Below, in pieces: positions 1 to 12,249 of a DNA stretch of 64,000 nt. The DNA comes from Panagrolaimus kolymaensis (lineage: Eukaryota > Nematoda > Chromadorea > Rhabditida > Panagrolaimidae): assembly GCA_028622995.1 (NCBI GenBank), contig JAJQJQ010000008.1, forward strand, positions 1,178,001 to 1,242,000, read 5' to 3'. Under the pieces are notes generated by a model. The model was not told the DNA's origin. It was given only the letters and a program-made list of their open reading frames with translations, and ran no database searches. Position 1 is the stretch's first letter. Every line of letters starts with the position of its first letter. The position numbers and the translations under genes are program-made.

Positions 1-82
1 TTCCCATAAAAAGTTTCCCCCTTTTTTGTTTTAAAAATATTTTCAAAGTATTTTTTCTTCGGGTTTTTCAAGTTATTTAAAA

Positions 83-898
83 ATGAGATCTAAAGTAATA
101 TCTGAAAATAAAATATATTTATTCAAATCTCTCCTTCGCCAATATTTTTTATTTCCATTCGATGTTATTACTTTTTTACTAAACAACTGCAAGTCTCCAA
201 AAGTTTTTCTAAAACTCCAACAAACTTGCAAATATTTTTATTCCAAAAAGAAAGTCATCGTCTTGAATGGTGAGTTTGGGACTGATCAACTTGAATATTA
301 TTTTAAGTATAAAAATAAGTGTGAAGAAAAATTTGTGGTTGATATGTCAAAAATAAAAAATATATGTGAATTTAGTTTTTGGCCAACCGAATGTTTTAAA
401 TTTACCCATTCGTTACCGATTTTTAATTTATCCAACATTTATCAATGCAATTTAAATAAATCATTTATTAGTGGTCAAAATATAAATTTTGATGAAATTA
501 GCTTTTTAATGAATGGCGGAAAAATTGAAACTCTTTCTTTAACTCTACCTTTCGAAAGCGATGGATTTTTTACTATTTATTCAATTCTTGCACAGTGTCC
601 TCAAGCTATTTCAATTAATTATTCAAATCCACGCGAAATTTTCTCATCAACAACTTTTCAAGAAATGAATTCTCTTAACTTTGCTAATAAACTTGAATAT
701 TTTCAATTAGATATAATTCATCTCGAAAATGATGCAAATCCAGAAATCTTAGCTGATTTTTATCGAAACAAAATTAAGCAAACTACACCTTTATCACTTA
801 TTTGGATATCTTTGGATTTAAGCAATTTTAAAATGAAGTTTAAAAGCGCCTTTAGATATATGGATAAAGTTTCATTTAATTGGTTTATCCCAATTTAA
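83..898 (+). CDS. F-box-like protein, divergent nematode family (copy 1)
   Basis: This single-exon ORF encodes 271 residues. The region around residues 22-60 (PFDVITFLLNNC ... KLQQTCKYFYSKK) has the leucine/cysteine pattern of a divergent F-box: a short helix, a variable loop, then a conserved TCK-F motif. The rest is low-complexity, AT-driven sequence without recognisable repeats such as LRR or WD40. Two related copies lie at 19339-20169 and 20442-26279 and share TCKYF, FLLNGGKIE-like and LAKCP/LAQCP blocks, so this is a local family. Known F-box proteins bind SKP1 and recruit substrates to SCF ubiquitin ligases; that role here is inferred. The start was chosen because it is the first ATG of the frame and matches the N-terminal layout of the paralogs. 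No signal peptide or membrane segment is seen. Confidence 0.75.
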   Translation: MRSKVISENKIYLFKSLLRQYFLFPFDVITFLLNNCKSPKVFLKLQQTCKYFYSKKKVIVLNGEFGTDQLEYYFKYKNKCEEKFVVDMSKIKNICEFSFWPTECFKFTHSLPIFNLSNIYQCNLNKSFISGQNINFDEISFLMNGGKIETLSLTLPFESDGFFTIYSILAQCPQAISINYSNPREIFSSTTFQEMNSLNFANKLEYFQLDIIHLENDANPEILADFYRNKIKQTTPLSLIWISLDLSNFKMKFKSAFRYMDKVSFNWFIPI

Positions 899-1898
899 AA
901 AAATATAATTAAGTTACGTGTTTTTTTTTTAATTTTACAATTTGTTTATTTGACTTTTTATTTTTATTTTTCATATACCTATATTTTTTGACTATTGTTT
1001 TTAATGGTTGATCGTTAATAAATATTTAAAATAAAAATTCTAGACATAATTAAAATTTTGTGAACGTTGTGGGAGTTGTGAAAGAAGACCAATAAATTAT
1101 TTACAAAGTGGAACATCAGCCAAAGGTTTACAAGCTCCACAGTCCAATTTTTGAAAATTTCGAATATATTGAATCTGTTAAAGGTTTAAGATGCTTTGAC
1201 TCGATATATTGATCATTTGGATTTAATCGATCTCGAGTTACAACGTTAACCAAGGGTGAAAAAAATTAGATTAAAACCTTTCATAAAGCAAACTTGAATT
1301 AAACTATTGGTCTTTTGGAACTTCTTTTACATCAAATAAATTTTTTTTGCTCCTACACGTATATCTATAATTTTAATATAAAAATATATAAAAAAATCTA
1401 TAAGCAGCTAAGCAAAGAACTTCTTTTTCTACTTCCGTCGATTATTCATTTTTTTTGTTGTAAAAACACAATGTATGTAGCTTTTTTTATTATACAGAAA
1501 TTATTGTTTCAAAAGAATTTTTTGTTCTGCATTTTTGCTTTCCTTTTTTGATTGATCATTGCTGACTATTGTTTGCTAAGTAAAAAAAGAAGAGCAGCAG
1601 CAGAAATGTACGATAAAAAACGTGGTTATTTTGAACCGAACCAAAAAAAAATTGTTTGAACATCTGTCAGGTAAAAATTAGTTGAAAAAACGAAGAAAAA
1701 AATGTAGCTTTAGTTTTACATGTTTCAAACAAAAAAAGAAAAAAGGTTAAATAAAAATTATATTTAACAAATCCGCATATCCTAAATTTATCAGTTTTTA
1801 GTTTAGTATTTGAAATTTTATTCAAGAATTTTCCCTTTTTTGGTTTATTTCTTTAAGAAAAGTAAAAATATAAATAATTTACATAATTTTTTTAGAAG
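899..1898. other. AT-rich intergenic region
   Basis: About 1 kb of very AT-rich DNA between the F-box-like gene and the DUF229 gene. A short open stretch near 1055-1160 reads as a Cys-containing peptide but has no start or usable splice acceptor. A T-rich run ending in AG stands just before the next ATG (around 1886-1895), as expected for a trans- or cis-splice acceptor. Confidence 0.6.
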
Positions 1899-4800
1899 AT
1901 GTCGAACATCAAAAAAATTGTTGCTTCCATAACAATATTGGCTTTGATAATAATTTTAATTGTGGATAATTCATTAATATGGAATAATTTTGATTATAAC
2001 TTAACTATATTAAATTCAGGTAGGTATGTTTGCATACAAAATTCTTAAACTTGTTACTAATTCACTCTTTTATTTTTCCAAGCATCCATCTTTTTTTATA
2101 AATAAAATTGGAGCAAAACCTTATACCAGCATTTTTGAATCATTAAATTGCTTCTTTTTATTGCGCTTGAAAATTCAAAAATTAAAGTTAATTAATTAAT
2201 TCAATCTAGCTGACATTTAATGGATTGAAAGAGAATTGTCAACGGCAGAAAGTACTTAAATAAAAAGTATCGACCAAACAGCTTTTTTAAATTAGAATTT
2301 TACTTTCAAAAAAATTAACTTTTTCCAATAAACCTTTATTAATTTATTTCAAAATCATTCCAAAACATTTTTTAGGTTTATAACAAAAATTTTGCTTTAA
2401 AAAAGTAATTCTATTCCAAAAAATATGTGCAAAACTTTGTATTTTTCCAACATCTTTTCTTTTGACTCTCATGTGCGTTCACAAGTTCATATTTCAGTTT
2501 TAAAATAATGAATCACAAAAAAAAAGACTTGCCTTTAACTGATTTAAATTTTAATTAATTTGTTAAATTATTTATAGATAATTTCCATTTAATTCCATTC
2601 AATAAAAATAATAATAATGAACCAGATTCAACAGCAAAATTATTATTTGATCATTGTGAATTGCGAAATGTAAATCCTTGGGATCCAACAATAGAAAAAT
2701 GGATAAATTTTTGGCCCATTCCTGACCCAACGAGAAATTGCACAGTAAAACTTGAACCAATTTCAAAACTCATCGATGGAAAACTTTATATTAATTGCGG
2801 AGAAAAATGCGAAAATTCTGAAAATAACGAAAATAATGTAAACGCAACATTTTGCCAGTGGCGTTGCTTAAAACCAAATGGAGATTATCGAATTGAATTT
2901 GGCGAATGGATGGAACCTTTTGACGGTATTCGACCTCGATGTGATGTAATTGAAGTTCAGTGTAATAATTATAATGAAACTTCAGGAGAAATGGAAATTT
3001 TTTATGAATTTTTACATGCTCAAATTTATCGACCCGAGTTAGTTTTATTTTTATTTATTTTAAAAAAATTTTTATTTTCTCCGAGCTTTTACATGATTTT
3101 CAAGGAATGTTTTTCTTTCTCCTTGAATATCGAATTCCATCTTTTAATTTTTTTGAAATTTTTGTGACTAAGAAATTTTCATTTTTAAAACTCAACTTTT
3201 TTTCTATTAAATAATTTGATAATGGATTGTAGCCACTTCTTCGCATCAAGATATAATGTTTCGCTTCGTAACACCGACTTTTATGTTTTCTTTCAAGCAA
3301 AAAACGTTGGTTAAATTCCGCTAGAATAAAAAAAAATGCAAATTATTTTTTCACAAAAAAAATACTCAAATCCTGGTGCAAATAAAACAAGCAAAATTTG
3401 CATCTTTTTTAAAATATTTATTTTTTAAATTTTTCAAATAATCTATTTTTTTATCCAATTTTTTAATAATTATGATTGAACTATTAAAGTTGTTATTTTT
3501 TAGTTTCCCACAAGTAGAGGAAACATCGACGACGGCAGATGTTCCAATAATGCCACCTCTTGATAAACCTGATGTCCATATAATTTTATTCGATTCTGTT
3601 GCTTCAACACAATTTATTCGATCCATGCCTAAAACTCTCCATGTTTTAAGAGAATATTATGAAGCTATAGCTTTTCGACATTTAAATAAAGTTGGAATTA
3701 ATAGTCGTCCAAATGGTTTTGCACTTTTATTAGGTAATAAAATTAAAATTTATTTTTCTGTGCTTTTTCTCTCTCGCCACGAAAATAATTATTATCTTAA
3801 TGTTCTTTTTTGTTTTACAGGAAAAACTATATATCCCATTCCTAATTCCCCAGTTTCTCGTGGACATAAAGCTGATTATAATAGTTCCATTCAGTGGTGT
3901 AGAGAATTTTTGGATAATGATCAATTTATTGGTTATCGATTTCAAGATGATGGATATAAAACGATGATGTCAGAAGATTGGCAAAAAGGAGTATTTAATT
4001 GGCCTAATTGTTTTGGATTTGAAAAGGCTCCAACTACTCATTATATGAAGTTAGTTCACTTTACTTTACTATTACTTTTTATATTATTTATTCCTAAAAT
4101 AATTATTTTTATTTTTTCACGCTAAAACTAAACTTTTCAAAAATAAATAGGCAGATAGATTTCGCTTACTTCTTTTTCAAAAAACAGGCAGGCATTTTCG
4201 AATGAGTTATTAAAACCTAATTTAATAAAAGATTTTATTATTTTTCATTCACTTTTAAAAAGTTAGAAAAAAATTTAACTATGAAAATTGGAATTTTCGG
4301 CGTGAGATTCACTTTTTTAGAAAAATTTATTGTTGGGCTTTTTTTTTAATTTACATATGTATTTTTTTTTTTGAAAGCGTATATTTTCAATGATTTATTT
4401 GTTTTTTTGCAGACCATTTCAAGTTCGACTTGAAGGAAATAAAGGTTGGAGATCGACATATATGAATCGAGTAATGACAAAAGATTCATGTAAAGAAAAA
4501 CATTATTATCAAATAGAATATTTAAAGAATTTTCTTGATGCATATCCGGATCAACCGAAATTTTCTTTAACATGGATGACAGAATTAAGTCATAATTCTC
4601 GAAATAATTTATATCACACCGATGATTATTTTTCTGATTTTTTTAATAAATATCAAGAAAAAGTAAGGCACTAACTTATTTTTATATTTTCGTTTGGAAC
4701 CTAAAAATATTCAAATCATTATATTTTTAGTTGAATAATTCTTTTGTTTTGGTTATGGGTGATCACGGAAATCGATTGGGTTCTTTAAGAAGTACAGAAG

Positions 4801-6106
4801 TTGGAGAAATAGAAGATAAAAATCCTTTATTATTTATGTCTATTCCAGCTCGAATGAGACGGGATCCAAAAATTATTAATATTCTTAAACAAAATGCTCA
4901 TGAATTGATTAGTCATTATGATCTTTATGCAACCATGGTGGAAATCACGAAGGTAAGTAAGAAAGCGAGAAAGTCCCTGTGTTTTTTTAATTACTTTTAA
5001 ATTTTAATCAACAAAAAACTTTTATAAAATTTCAATGGCTTTTTTTCTATTCTTCCCAAAATTTAAAAAAATGTCTAAGCCAGCAATATAATTAATCGAA
5101 TATTTGAATTATTCTAAAGTTTTGAAATACATTAATAAATAATTTTTCTGGGTTTAAATATATTTGTCGAAAATTGTCAAAAAAATTTCATTTGTATTTA
5201 TTTATTAAATTCTATATCCCACTTTTCTCTCTTAAATTTAGCTTTTTATTTTTACTTTAAGTTACCTTTATTTTTTACCACCATTTTCGACTTTTTTAAG
5301 TTAAGTTTTAATATTAATTTTGCCAGAAAAAATTAATTAAGGTTGTTAATGTCTTTCATTTTATTTAATAAAAAACAACAAAAAAATTATTTTTTTAGCC
5401 ATCAAGCCCTCGACATCCTAATCCTTTACTTAAGGGCAGTTCTCTCTTCCATCCACTTCCTCAACCTCGAACATGTGATCGTTTGGGAATTCCATTTCAT
5501 TTTTGCATGTGTGATTTTAAAAAGCATCCCATTCCAAAGAAAAATGAAATAGGTTTGGCTGCGGTGAATTTAATGATAGAAAAAATGAATGAAAATTTGG
5601 GAGAATTTAATGAAACTTCGCCATGCTCGCTTTTAACTTTAAATCCTGAAGCGAATTTGGAAGTGAATGAATATGAAGAAAAAATGGAAAATATTAAAGT
5701 ATTTCAAATTAATTGGGAAACACTCCCTGGAAGAGGCCAATTTTCGGGTTTTATCACTCAAAATGGAAGCCAAAATGGAAGTTTTGTAATTTTATCTGAA
5801 AGGTTTCCCCGAGCTAATCCATATGCAGCTCAAGCTTATTGCGCTGCAGGAGCCAAATATGAATCATATTGTTTTTGCAAAAATTTGATTAAATCTTCGA
5901 CAGCGATTCCACCGACGACAATTTTGGCAACGACAAAGAAAAGTTTATTTTCGACGACAAAATCTTTGAAAATTTCAGCAATGACAACTAAAATAATTCC
6001 AACAACATTAAAGAAAGAAATTTCGTCAACTCCAAGTCCTTCGAAACTCACCAAAACTTTGTCGTCGTTGGCTTCTAACAACTCAAAAACCGAAGAAGAA
6101 TCTTGA
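1899..6106 (+). CDS. DUF229 family protein (alkaline-phosphatase/sulfatase-like fold), seven exons
   Basis: Exons read as 1899-2019, 2578-3037, 3504-3733, 3821-4049, 4413-4662, 4731-4952 and 5399-6106. They join in frame to 739 residues with GT-AG introns throughout. Residues 6-23 form an uncleaved signal anchor, so the protein is probably type II, facing the Golgi lumen or cell exterior. The DUF229 core starts near residue 216 ([13 protein letters not shown]) and contains VMGDHGN near 440, a metal-site-like motif of the alkaline phosphatase superfamily, followed by SHYDLYATM. The last 90 residues are a Ser/Thr/Lys-rich tail, possibly O-glycosylated. DUF229 proteins are abundant in nematodes and have no proven activity. 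A T-rich AG precedes the ATG by a few bases, which supports the start. The family call is firm; the enzymatic role is not known. Confidence 0.85.
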
Positions 6107-6164
6107 TGAAAAAATAGTGTTAATTATTTGGTGCAATTTTAACTTTCGTCGTTGATTGTCTTTA

Positions 6165-6513
6165 CTATATTTAGGCTAAAAGCCAATAAAAGGTGGAAGT
6201 TGAGTAATGAAGTCAATAAAAGCATGGAAATTAAAAAAGCGGAAGTCAATAAAAGAAGTGAAATAGCTCAACTTCGCGGCGGAAATAAGAGTTTTTTCCT
6301 TTTGTTTTAATTACCATTATTTTAAACTTACATTTTTTTACAATTTAATTATGCGAACGTTTGAAGAAAAAAAAAAATCACGACGACTCTTATTTCCACC
6401 GCGAAGTTGAACTATTTCACTTCTTTTATTGACTTCCGCTTTTTTAATTTCCATGCTTTTATTGACTTCATTACTCAACTTCCACCTTTTATTGGCTTTT
6501 AGCCTAAATATAG
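6165..6513. mobile_element. MITE with long terminal inverted repeats, TA target duplication
   Basis: The arms 6165 to about 6293 and about 6390 to 6513 are near-perfect inverted copies starting CTATATTTAGGCTAAAAGCC. A TA dinucleotide stands on both sides (6163-6164 and 6514-6515), as left by Tc1/mariner-type transposition. The centre is about 95 bases of AT-rich sequence with no coding capacity. It lies directly 3' of the DUF229 gene, so it may sit in that gene's 3' UTR or just beyond. Confidence 0.75.
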
Positions 6514-8836
6514 TACTGATATTTGTCATGTTTTTTTTTAAAAATTCGGGTAAATATAGTATATTTGTTATTGTTATTTCTCTCATTTATTTTATTTATG
6601 TTTTTTTAAATAAAAATAATGTAAATTTGTGGTTGAAAGTGTAAAGCCAATGGACCTTTTGGTTGCTAATGTTTGATATATAGTTTTTCAACTTAAAAAA
6701 GAAATATTTATTAAATTTGGCATAAATTTTTTCAATTTATGAATTATCCTTAATTTTTGAAGGCCTTCCAGATAATCCATAATGGTTTTTTGTATAAAAG
6801 AGTGAAACAAATGAGAAAAAATAATGCACTTATTTGTTTGCTTTGATATTAGCAAAAACGCTAGTAAATCCTCAAGTTACTTTTTTTTATTTTAAACTAA
6901 ATAAAAAAATAACTATATAAAATATTCAAAAAAAAAACTCGATAGCAAAAACTAAATCAAAAAATGACTTTTTTTATGCCATTTTTTTCTCTTTCATTTT
7001 ATTGATTTCTTTTCGTTGATATTCAACTGGTTTATTTTTGCTGCCCGAAATGTGTGTGTTTTTGTTTCATTTTATTCTTCGCAATCTTTATTCATTATTT
7101 TTAACGAAAAAAAGAAAGAAATATTTTTTTTAATCGATAAAAAACCAACGACAAGAAAATAGCAACCAATTCAATTTATTTTTTGCGCAAAAAAAAGCTT
7201 AGAAAAAGCTCATTTTTCACTGACAAAACTTTTATTTTAGATGAATCATATAATCTTTGGATGTGTTTGGAATAATGAAAAACAAAAATAATCATTCTTG
7301 CAACAAAAAAAAAACTGAATTTGCTTTTTATTGATCTTATTTTTTTCACGGTTTTGTTTTTGAATATTTTATTTAAATTTTTTTTTAATTTTCATTTACG
7401 TATTTTATTTGGTTTCGCTTGTTAGACACTTTCGTCCTTCGTGACAAATAAAAGGTTTTAAATAAATAAATTAATAAAATCAATTGATTCTTGTTTAAAA
7501 TGATTATATTTTTTATTAAAAACAAAAAGGATGGAATAAAATTGATAAATGTTGAACAAATGAATGTTAGTATTGTCCTTCGCATTCCCATGGAAAGTTC
7601 ATTCCATTGTGAAGTCCGATGCAGCAAATCCAAAAGAAGTCGCAATAGCATATTTAAAAACGGCGCTCTATTTCAGCACCTAAATTTTAGCGTTAAAAAA
7701 TTAAGCTATGTTGTTGCGTTTAATTTTCCTATAAATAAAAGAAAGAAAGAAATGGTGAAAATCTTTTTATTTAGTTTATTATTTTTTTTTTGTTTTCCTT
7801 AAAATTTCCAAAATGGATAAAAAAAATGTATGTAATCAAATGTTGATATTTCGTTGAGAAAATTCCAATAAATTTCAAGGCTTAAAATTAAATTCTAGTT
7901 TTTAATTTATTTCATTTGCGCTATTATTAGTGAAGCATCTCAATTGTTTTATTAAAAAATTTTCCATAATAAAAAAAAGCTTATTATTCTTAATATTAAA
8001 ATAAAATAAAATTTTATTATAAAATATTCAAAAAAGAAAAATCGTTAGCAAACACTAAATCAAAAAACTACTTTTTTACGCTGTTTTTTATTGATTTCTT
8101 TTCATCGATTTTCACCTGTTTTATTTTTGCCCGAAATGTTTATGTTTTTTGTTGTCACTTTAATCTTTGAAAAATCTTCATGATTTTTTTGAACAATAAA
8201 AGACACTTTCTAATAATGAATCATTTATTTTTATTTAATAAAAAAATCAACAACAAAAAAGAAACAACCATTTTAATTTATTTTTTGTGTCAAAAAAGAG
8301 TAATGAAAAAAACACATTTACTCAGACATAACCCATTTTTTTATGAATCATAAAATCATGGCCGCTTGGAATGATAAAAAACAAAAAATAATCATTCTTG
8401 CAAAAAGAACTGAATTTGCTTTTCATTAATTTTTTTTCCTGCTTTTGTTTTTTTGAATATTTTATAAAAAAAATTTTAATTTTTGTTGTTAGTGCAAAAA
8501 ATAAGCCGCATTAAGAAATGCCAAAGCATCATTTTCTTTCACCAAAAATTTCTTTTCTCAAATGCTTTTTAAACTTAAAAAAACGTTTTTTTCTTCTCTT
8601 AATGAAAGAATTAAAACGCTCAAACACATATATTTTAGTGCAATGAAATAGCAAATGCATGGTCATAAAAAGTAAATAAAATTAATTAAATTCACCAGAC
8701 TCTTAACATTAATTTTAAATATTATGAAAATCTGTATTTGAAGTGTTAATGGAGCATTGGTTATTAATTTTTTTATAAATTTATTTTTTTCAATATTCTT
8801 TCAAAAACAAAATTTTTAAAAAACAAGTTTATTTAA
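6514..8836. other. AT-rich intergenic region with an internal diverged duplication
   Basis: No convincing gene was seen. Segments about 6890-7385 and 8000-8480 are diverged direct copies: both run through a 'caaaaactaaatcaaaaaa'-type stretch, a TTATTGATTTCTTTTC block, GCCCGAAATG, AATAATCATTCTTGCAA and TTTTTGAATATTTTAT in the same order. Roughly 620 bases of unrelated AT-rich DNA separate them. Confidence 0.5.
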
Positions 8837-10090
8837 TTATAAAAATACTTCAAGACCAAAAGCTTTAATACATTCAGGATTTTTTATGTTTACCCAAGTA
8901 ACCTTTTCGTGAATCATAAATTTTTTTGTGATAACCGGCAAATAATCTGAGACATTCGTGTCAAATTTGTGAAGGATTTCTGATGCTTGTCCCGATTTTC
9001 CTCCATGCAATTCAGCGTCGATCTATAAATTTTAAAAAAACTTTTACATCGACGAAAAAATAATACAATAAAAATATTCGCTTCGAGAGTAAAAGTTTCC
9101 GTAACGCACCTGACAAAATGCAATTCCTTGATTAGCTAAAACCTTGCCACTCAATAATTCTTCCAAAATTCCATATTCAAAACCTTCAATATCGATGGTC
9201 ATATAATGAACGAGACGGGAACCAACATATTTATCAAGGATTTCCGCCATCGATAAAACAGCCACTTCTTTTTTATGGTAGCTTGATCCTTCTCTAACTG
9301 TGAGTTCAAAGGTGCCATTAGTTACTCCTATAAAACAGAGTTTATGAAAACAAGAATTTATTGGAAAACGAAAATTTAAAAATGTTAAAAATTAAAAAAT
9401 AAATATTTCTTTGTCTAACGGCGAAAAAAAATTTAGTCAATGCTTTTTAAAAAAATATCCTTGAAACGAAAATAATTTTTAGGCTATAATTTAAAGAAAT
9501 CTTTGAAAAATTGGAAAGAGTTTTTCTATTTTTTCAAGCAAAAAAAAATTAAAATAGTAGGAAATTTTCTTAAACTTACCAACGCCAAAAGGAATAATGG
9601 TTCCATATTTTTCAAATCCTGCATATTGGTCGGGTGAAGCTTCAATTCCAAATAAATCACATTCAGGATATTTTTGTTTAAATTCTTTTTCAGCATTATC
9701 TGCCCCTCCTATGCCAATCGTTAGCCAAACACATTTAGTTTGATCAAAGGAATTTTGCATGGGTAAAAACATTTTATTTTCCCCAAATCTTCCCATATAA
9801 TATTTTTCCACTTGTAAATCTGGTACATATTTAGCGATGCATTTTCGATAACGCAAAATAAATTCATTTTTATTTTCAGCTTCTTCAAAATAAGCCAAAT
9901 TCAAGCAGCATCGAAGTTGATTCATCAAAGGTTCAACATTTCTTGAAGTTTGCAAATTGTAAAGATTATTTGGAAGGTTTAATTTTACCATGGGAGAAAA
10001 ATTAGCAAAAAGTTTAAAAAATGCAAATACTACACAAAATGTTATTAATATTTGAATCAATATTCTTTTATATTCAATTCCCATCACCAT
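8837..10090 (-). CDS. FkbM/Methyltransf_21-like SAM-dependent methyltransferase, three exons
   Basis: Minus-strand exons 10090-9580, 9327-9110 and 9022-8837 join in frame to 304 residues through GT-AG introns. Residues 9-28 are a hydrophobic signal anchor, so the catalytic part probably faces the secretory lumen. Residues 122-130 (WLTIGIGGA) fit the glycine-rich SAM-binding motif I, followed by an acidic residue in FGIEASP. Residues 212-222 (YMTIDIEGFEY) match the conserved (K/T)IDIEG-E motif of the FkbM family. These enzymes typically O-methylate sugars or small molecules, and nematodes carry many copies. It lies among glycosyltransferase genes, which is consistent with a glycan substrate, but no substrate is shown. 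The start is the only ATG giving the signal anchor. Confidence 0.82.
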
Positions 10091-11621
10091 TTTTTATTAT
10101 TTCTGAATAATTGTAATATTAATTTATAAAAAAAAATATTATGAAAAAATTAAATATTTGTATTCACGACGGTGTGAATTAAAAATGCAAGGCTTTCGTT
10201 GTGAGACGATGGAAATCATATATATTTTTTTAATTTTCTTAAAACAAAACTGTTAAAAAAAACGAATATGTTTTTAGCATCCTTCAATTTCCTTATTGTA
10301 GAGCCATCACTGAAGCAACTTCAAAAGCCGGATAATAATAATGCATAATTTAGTATGGGAAAGAAAAATAAGAAACATTTTAGAGAAGAAAAAAGCGTTG
10401 AATTTTAAAATTTGAAAAGTTTTGTTTCTAAAAATATTAGAGATTCAAAATGTGAAATTTTTGCACACCGGCCAAAGGTAGAATTTTCTCTAAGGATGTC
10501 AAACCTTTTTTTCTAAGATTCTTTAAAACTTTCCAAACGCATTACAATCGTTCCAAGATCCGTATTTTTCTTAATAAAAAAAGATTTTTTAATTTCCCTA
10601 AAGTTTTGAAAAAAGTGCTTTAAAGAAGGTAATCCTGTGACCTCAAAAAATAAAAGTACATAAAATAAAAATGTCCCTTCTCACTGTGCTAGAAGAGAAC
10701 GTTAATCCCAACATTTAATTCTTTTTTTCCTTTTACAATTCGTTTTTTAGTTGTCTACCAAAAACATTTACCAAAGTATGAATAACCTATTAGTTTCAAA
10801 AAAATCAGAAAACAATAGCTTTTTCTTTCTCTGCCCCGTTGGCTTTTTTCGTTTAATTAACCCATCAAGAAAAAATTCTAAACACAGCAACAAAAAACAT
10901 TATTTGATTTTATTGCAGGTGGAATGGAATAACATTCCCTAAACTATCATAATAATAAAATAATAATCAACATGCTTTCTGCCCAAACAAAAAGAATTTT
11001 TCGATATTTCATTGTTTGATTTTGGGTTTCAAGCATAAAAAATATATAATAAAAAATGTATGTTAAAACATTGGAAAGAGATGTATGTAAACAAGTTCAC
11101 AAAGGATGTCAGTCGTCGTCTAATAATTAAAAGGAAAAAACATAAAAATATGATAAAAAATTTAAATGAAAATTTGGAGTCTAACTATCCAAAAAATTCA
11201 TAAGCGTATTTTTTTGTTATGATTTGTAAATTTATCGGAAATAAGAAAAAAATAATCCAATTCTAATTTTTTGTTTTCAAATTTTTTTTCATTGTTTTAA
11301 ACTCCCGCAAAAGAAAGAAAAAACATTTGAAAAACCAACATCAATTGAGGCGAAGAAAAAGAAAAATTTCTTTTTGTTTTTTTTCATTGATAAAAGTTAA
11401 AAAAATATAGCTTTACATTTCCTTATATTCGAGGAACTTGATGATACATAAAAGCATTTAAAAAAACGTACATTTTTTTCAACGAAATCAAACAACAAAA
11501 AGTATTAAAGCTTTGTGTTTTCATTTATAAAAATCTTAGAAACAAAAAAGTTCAGTTTTGTTTATTGGGTGCAAAAAGAAAAAAACTATAGTAAAAAATT
11601 ATTTATTTTTTTGTTTGAAAC
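10091..11621. other. AT-rich intergenic region
   Basis: About 1.5 kb between the methyltransferase start and a MITE. Only short chance ORFs are present. It must contain the methyltransferase promoter near 10100-10200, but no specific element was recognised. Confidence 0.6.
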
Positions 11622-11623
11622 TA

Positions 11624-12188
11624 TTGGGTGTTTCGGAAATTTCGTTCCGCGATAAAATCGCATGGCTCTGTACGATGAGCAAAGGAGTTGAAATATGGTT
11701 TTATGTTATTTTTAACACATTTAATTATGGAAAATATGAGCTCTATAGCTTTTACATACTCCGCTATTTCTCTTGTATTTTTAGCATTTTTAGAAAAGGA
11801 CGCAAACAAGGGGATTTTCAAAATTTTTGCTATTTGTTTCTTTGATACCTTCATTTTTTTGTGAGATACATGCTAAAAGAGTTAAAATTAAACATTATTT
11901 AAAGAATTCTTAATAATTTGATGCCATTTCATAGAAAAAAATAGTTAACTAAACCCCAAAAATAACGAGATAAAAAATTTTTTTAATTTTTTCCTTTAAT
12001 CAAATTTTGGTCATTTTTTTAAAAATTCTAAAAATGGAAGAGAAATAGCGGAGTATGTAAAAGCTATAGAGCTCATTTTTACCACAATTAAATGTGTTAA
12101 AAATAACATAAAACCATATTTTAACTCCTTTGCTCATCGTACAGAGCCATGCGATTTTATCGCGGAACGAAATTTCCGAAACACCCAA
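11624..12188. mobile_element. Mariner-type MITE, TA target duplication
   Basis: Inverted arms of about 175 bases begin TTGGGTGTTTCGGAAATTTC at 11624 and end with the reverse complement at 12188. TA flanks both ends (11622-11623 and 12189-12190). The end sequence resembles mariner terminal repeats, which often start TTGGGTTG-. The centre carries no transposase. The small ORFs on both strands of the arms mirror each other and are a by-product of the repeat. Confidence 0.8.
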
Positions 12189-12249
12189 TATAAAAAAGTG
12201 ATGTTCGTAAAGAAAAAAATAGAGTTAAAAGTAAGATTTATTTATTTTT

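Noticed and set aside
1055..1160. Short Cys-containing open stretch (CERCGSCERR)
   Set aside because: No start codon, and every candidate acceptor leaves an in-frame stop, so it cannot be made into an exon.
7491..7802. 103-residue ORF between the two duplicated intergenic segments
   Set aside because: Composition is AT-driven Lys/Phe/Ile/Asn, with no motif and no splice structure.
11558..12188. ORFs LGVSEISFRDKIAW on both strands
   Set aside because: They are the two arms of the mariner-type MITE read in opposite directions, not genes.
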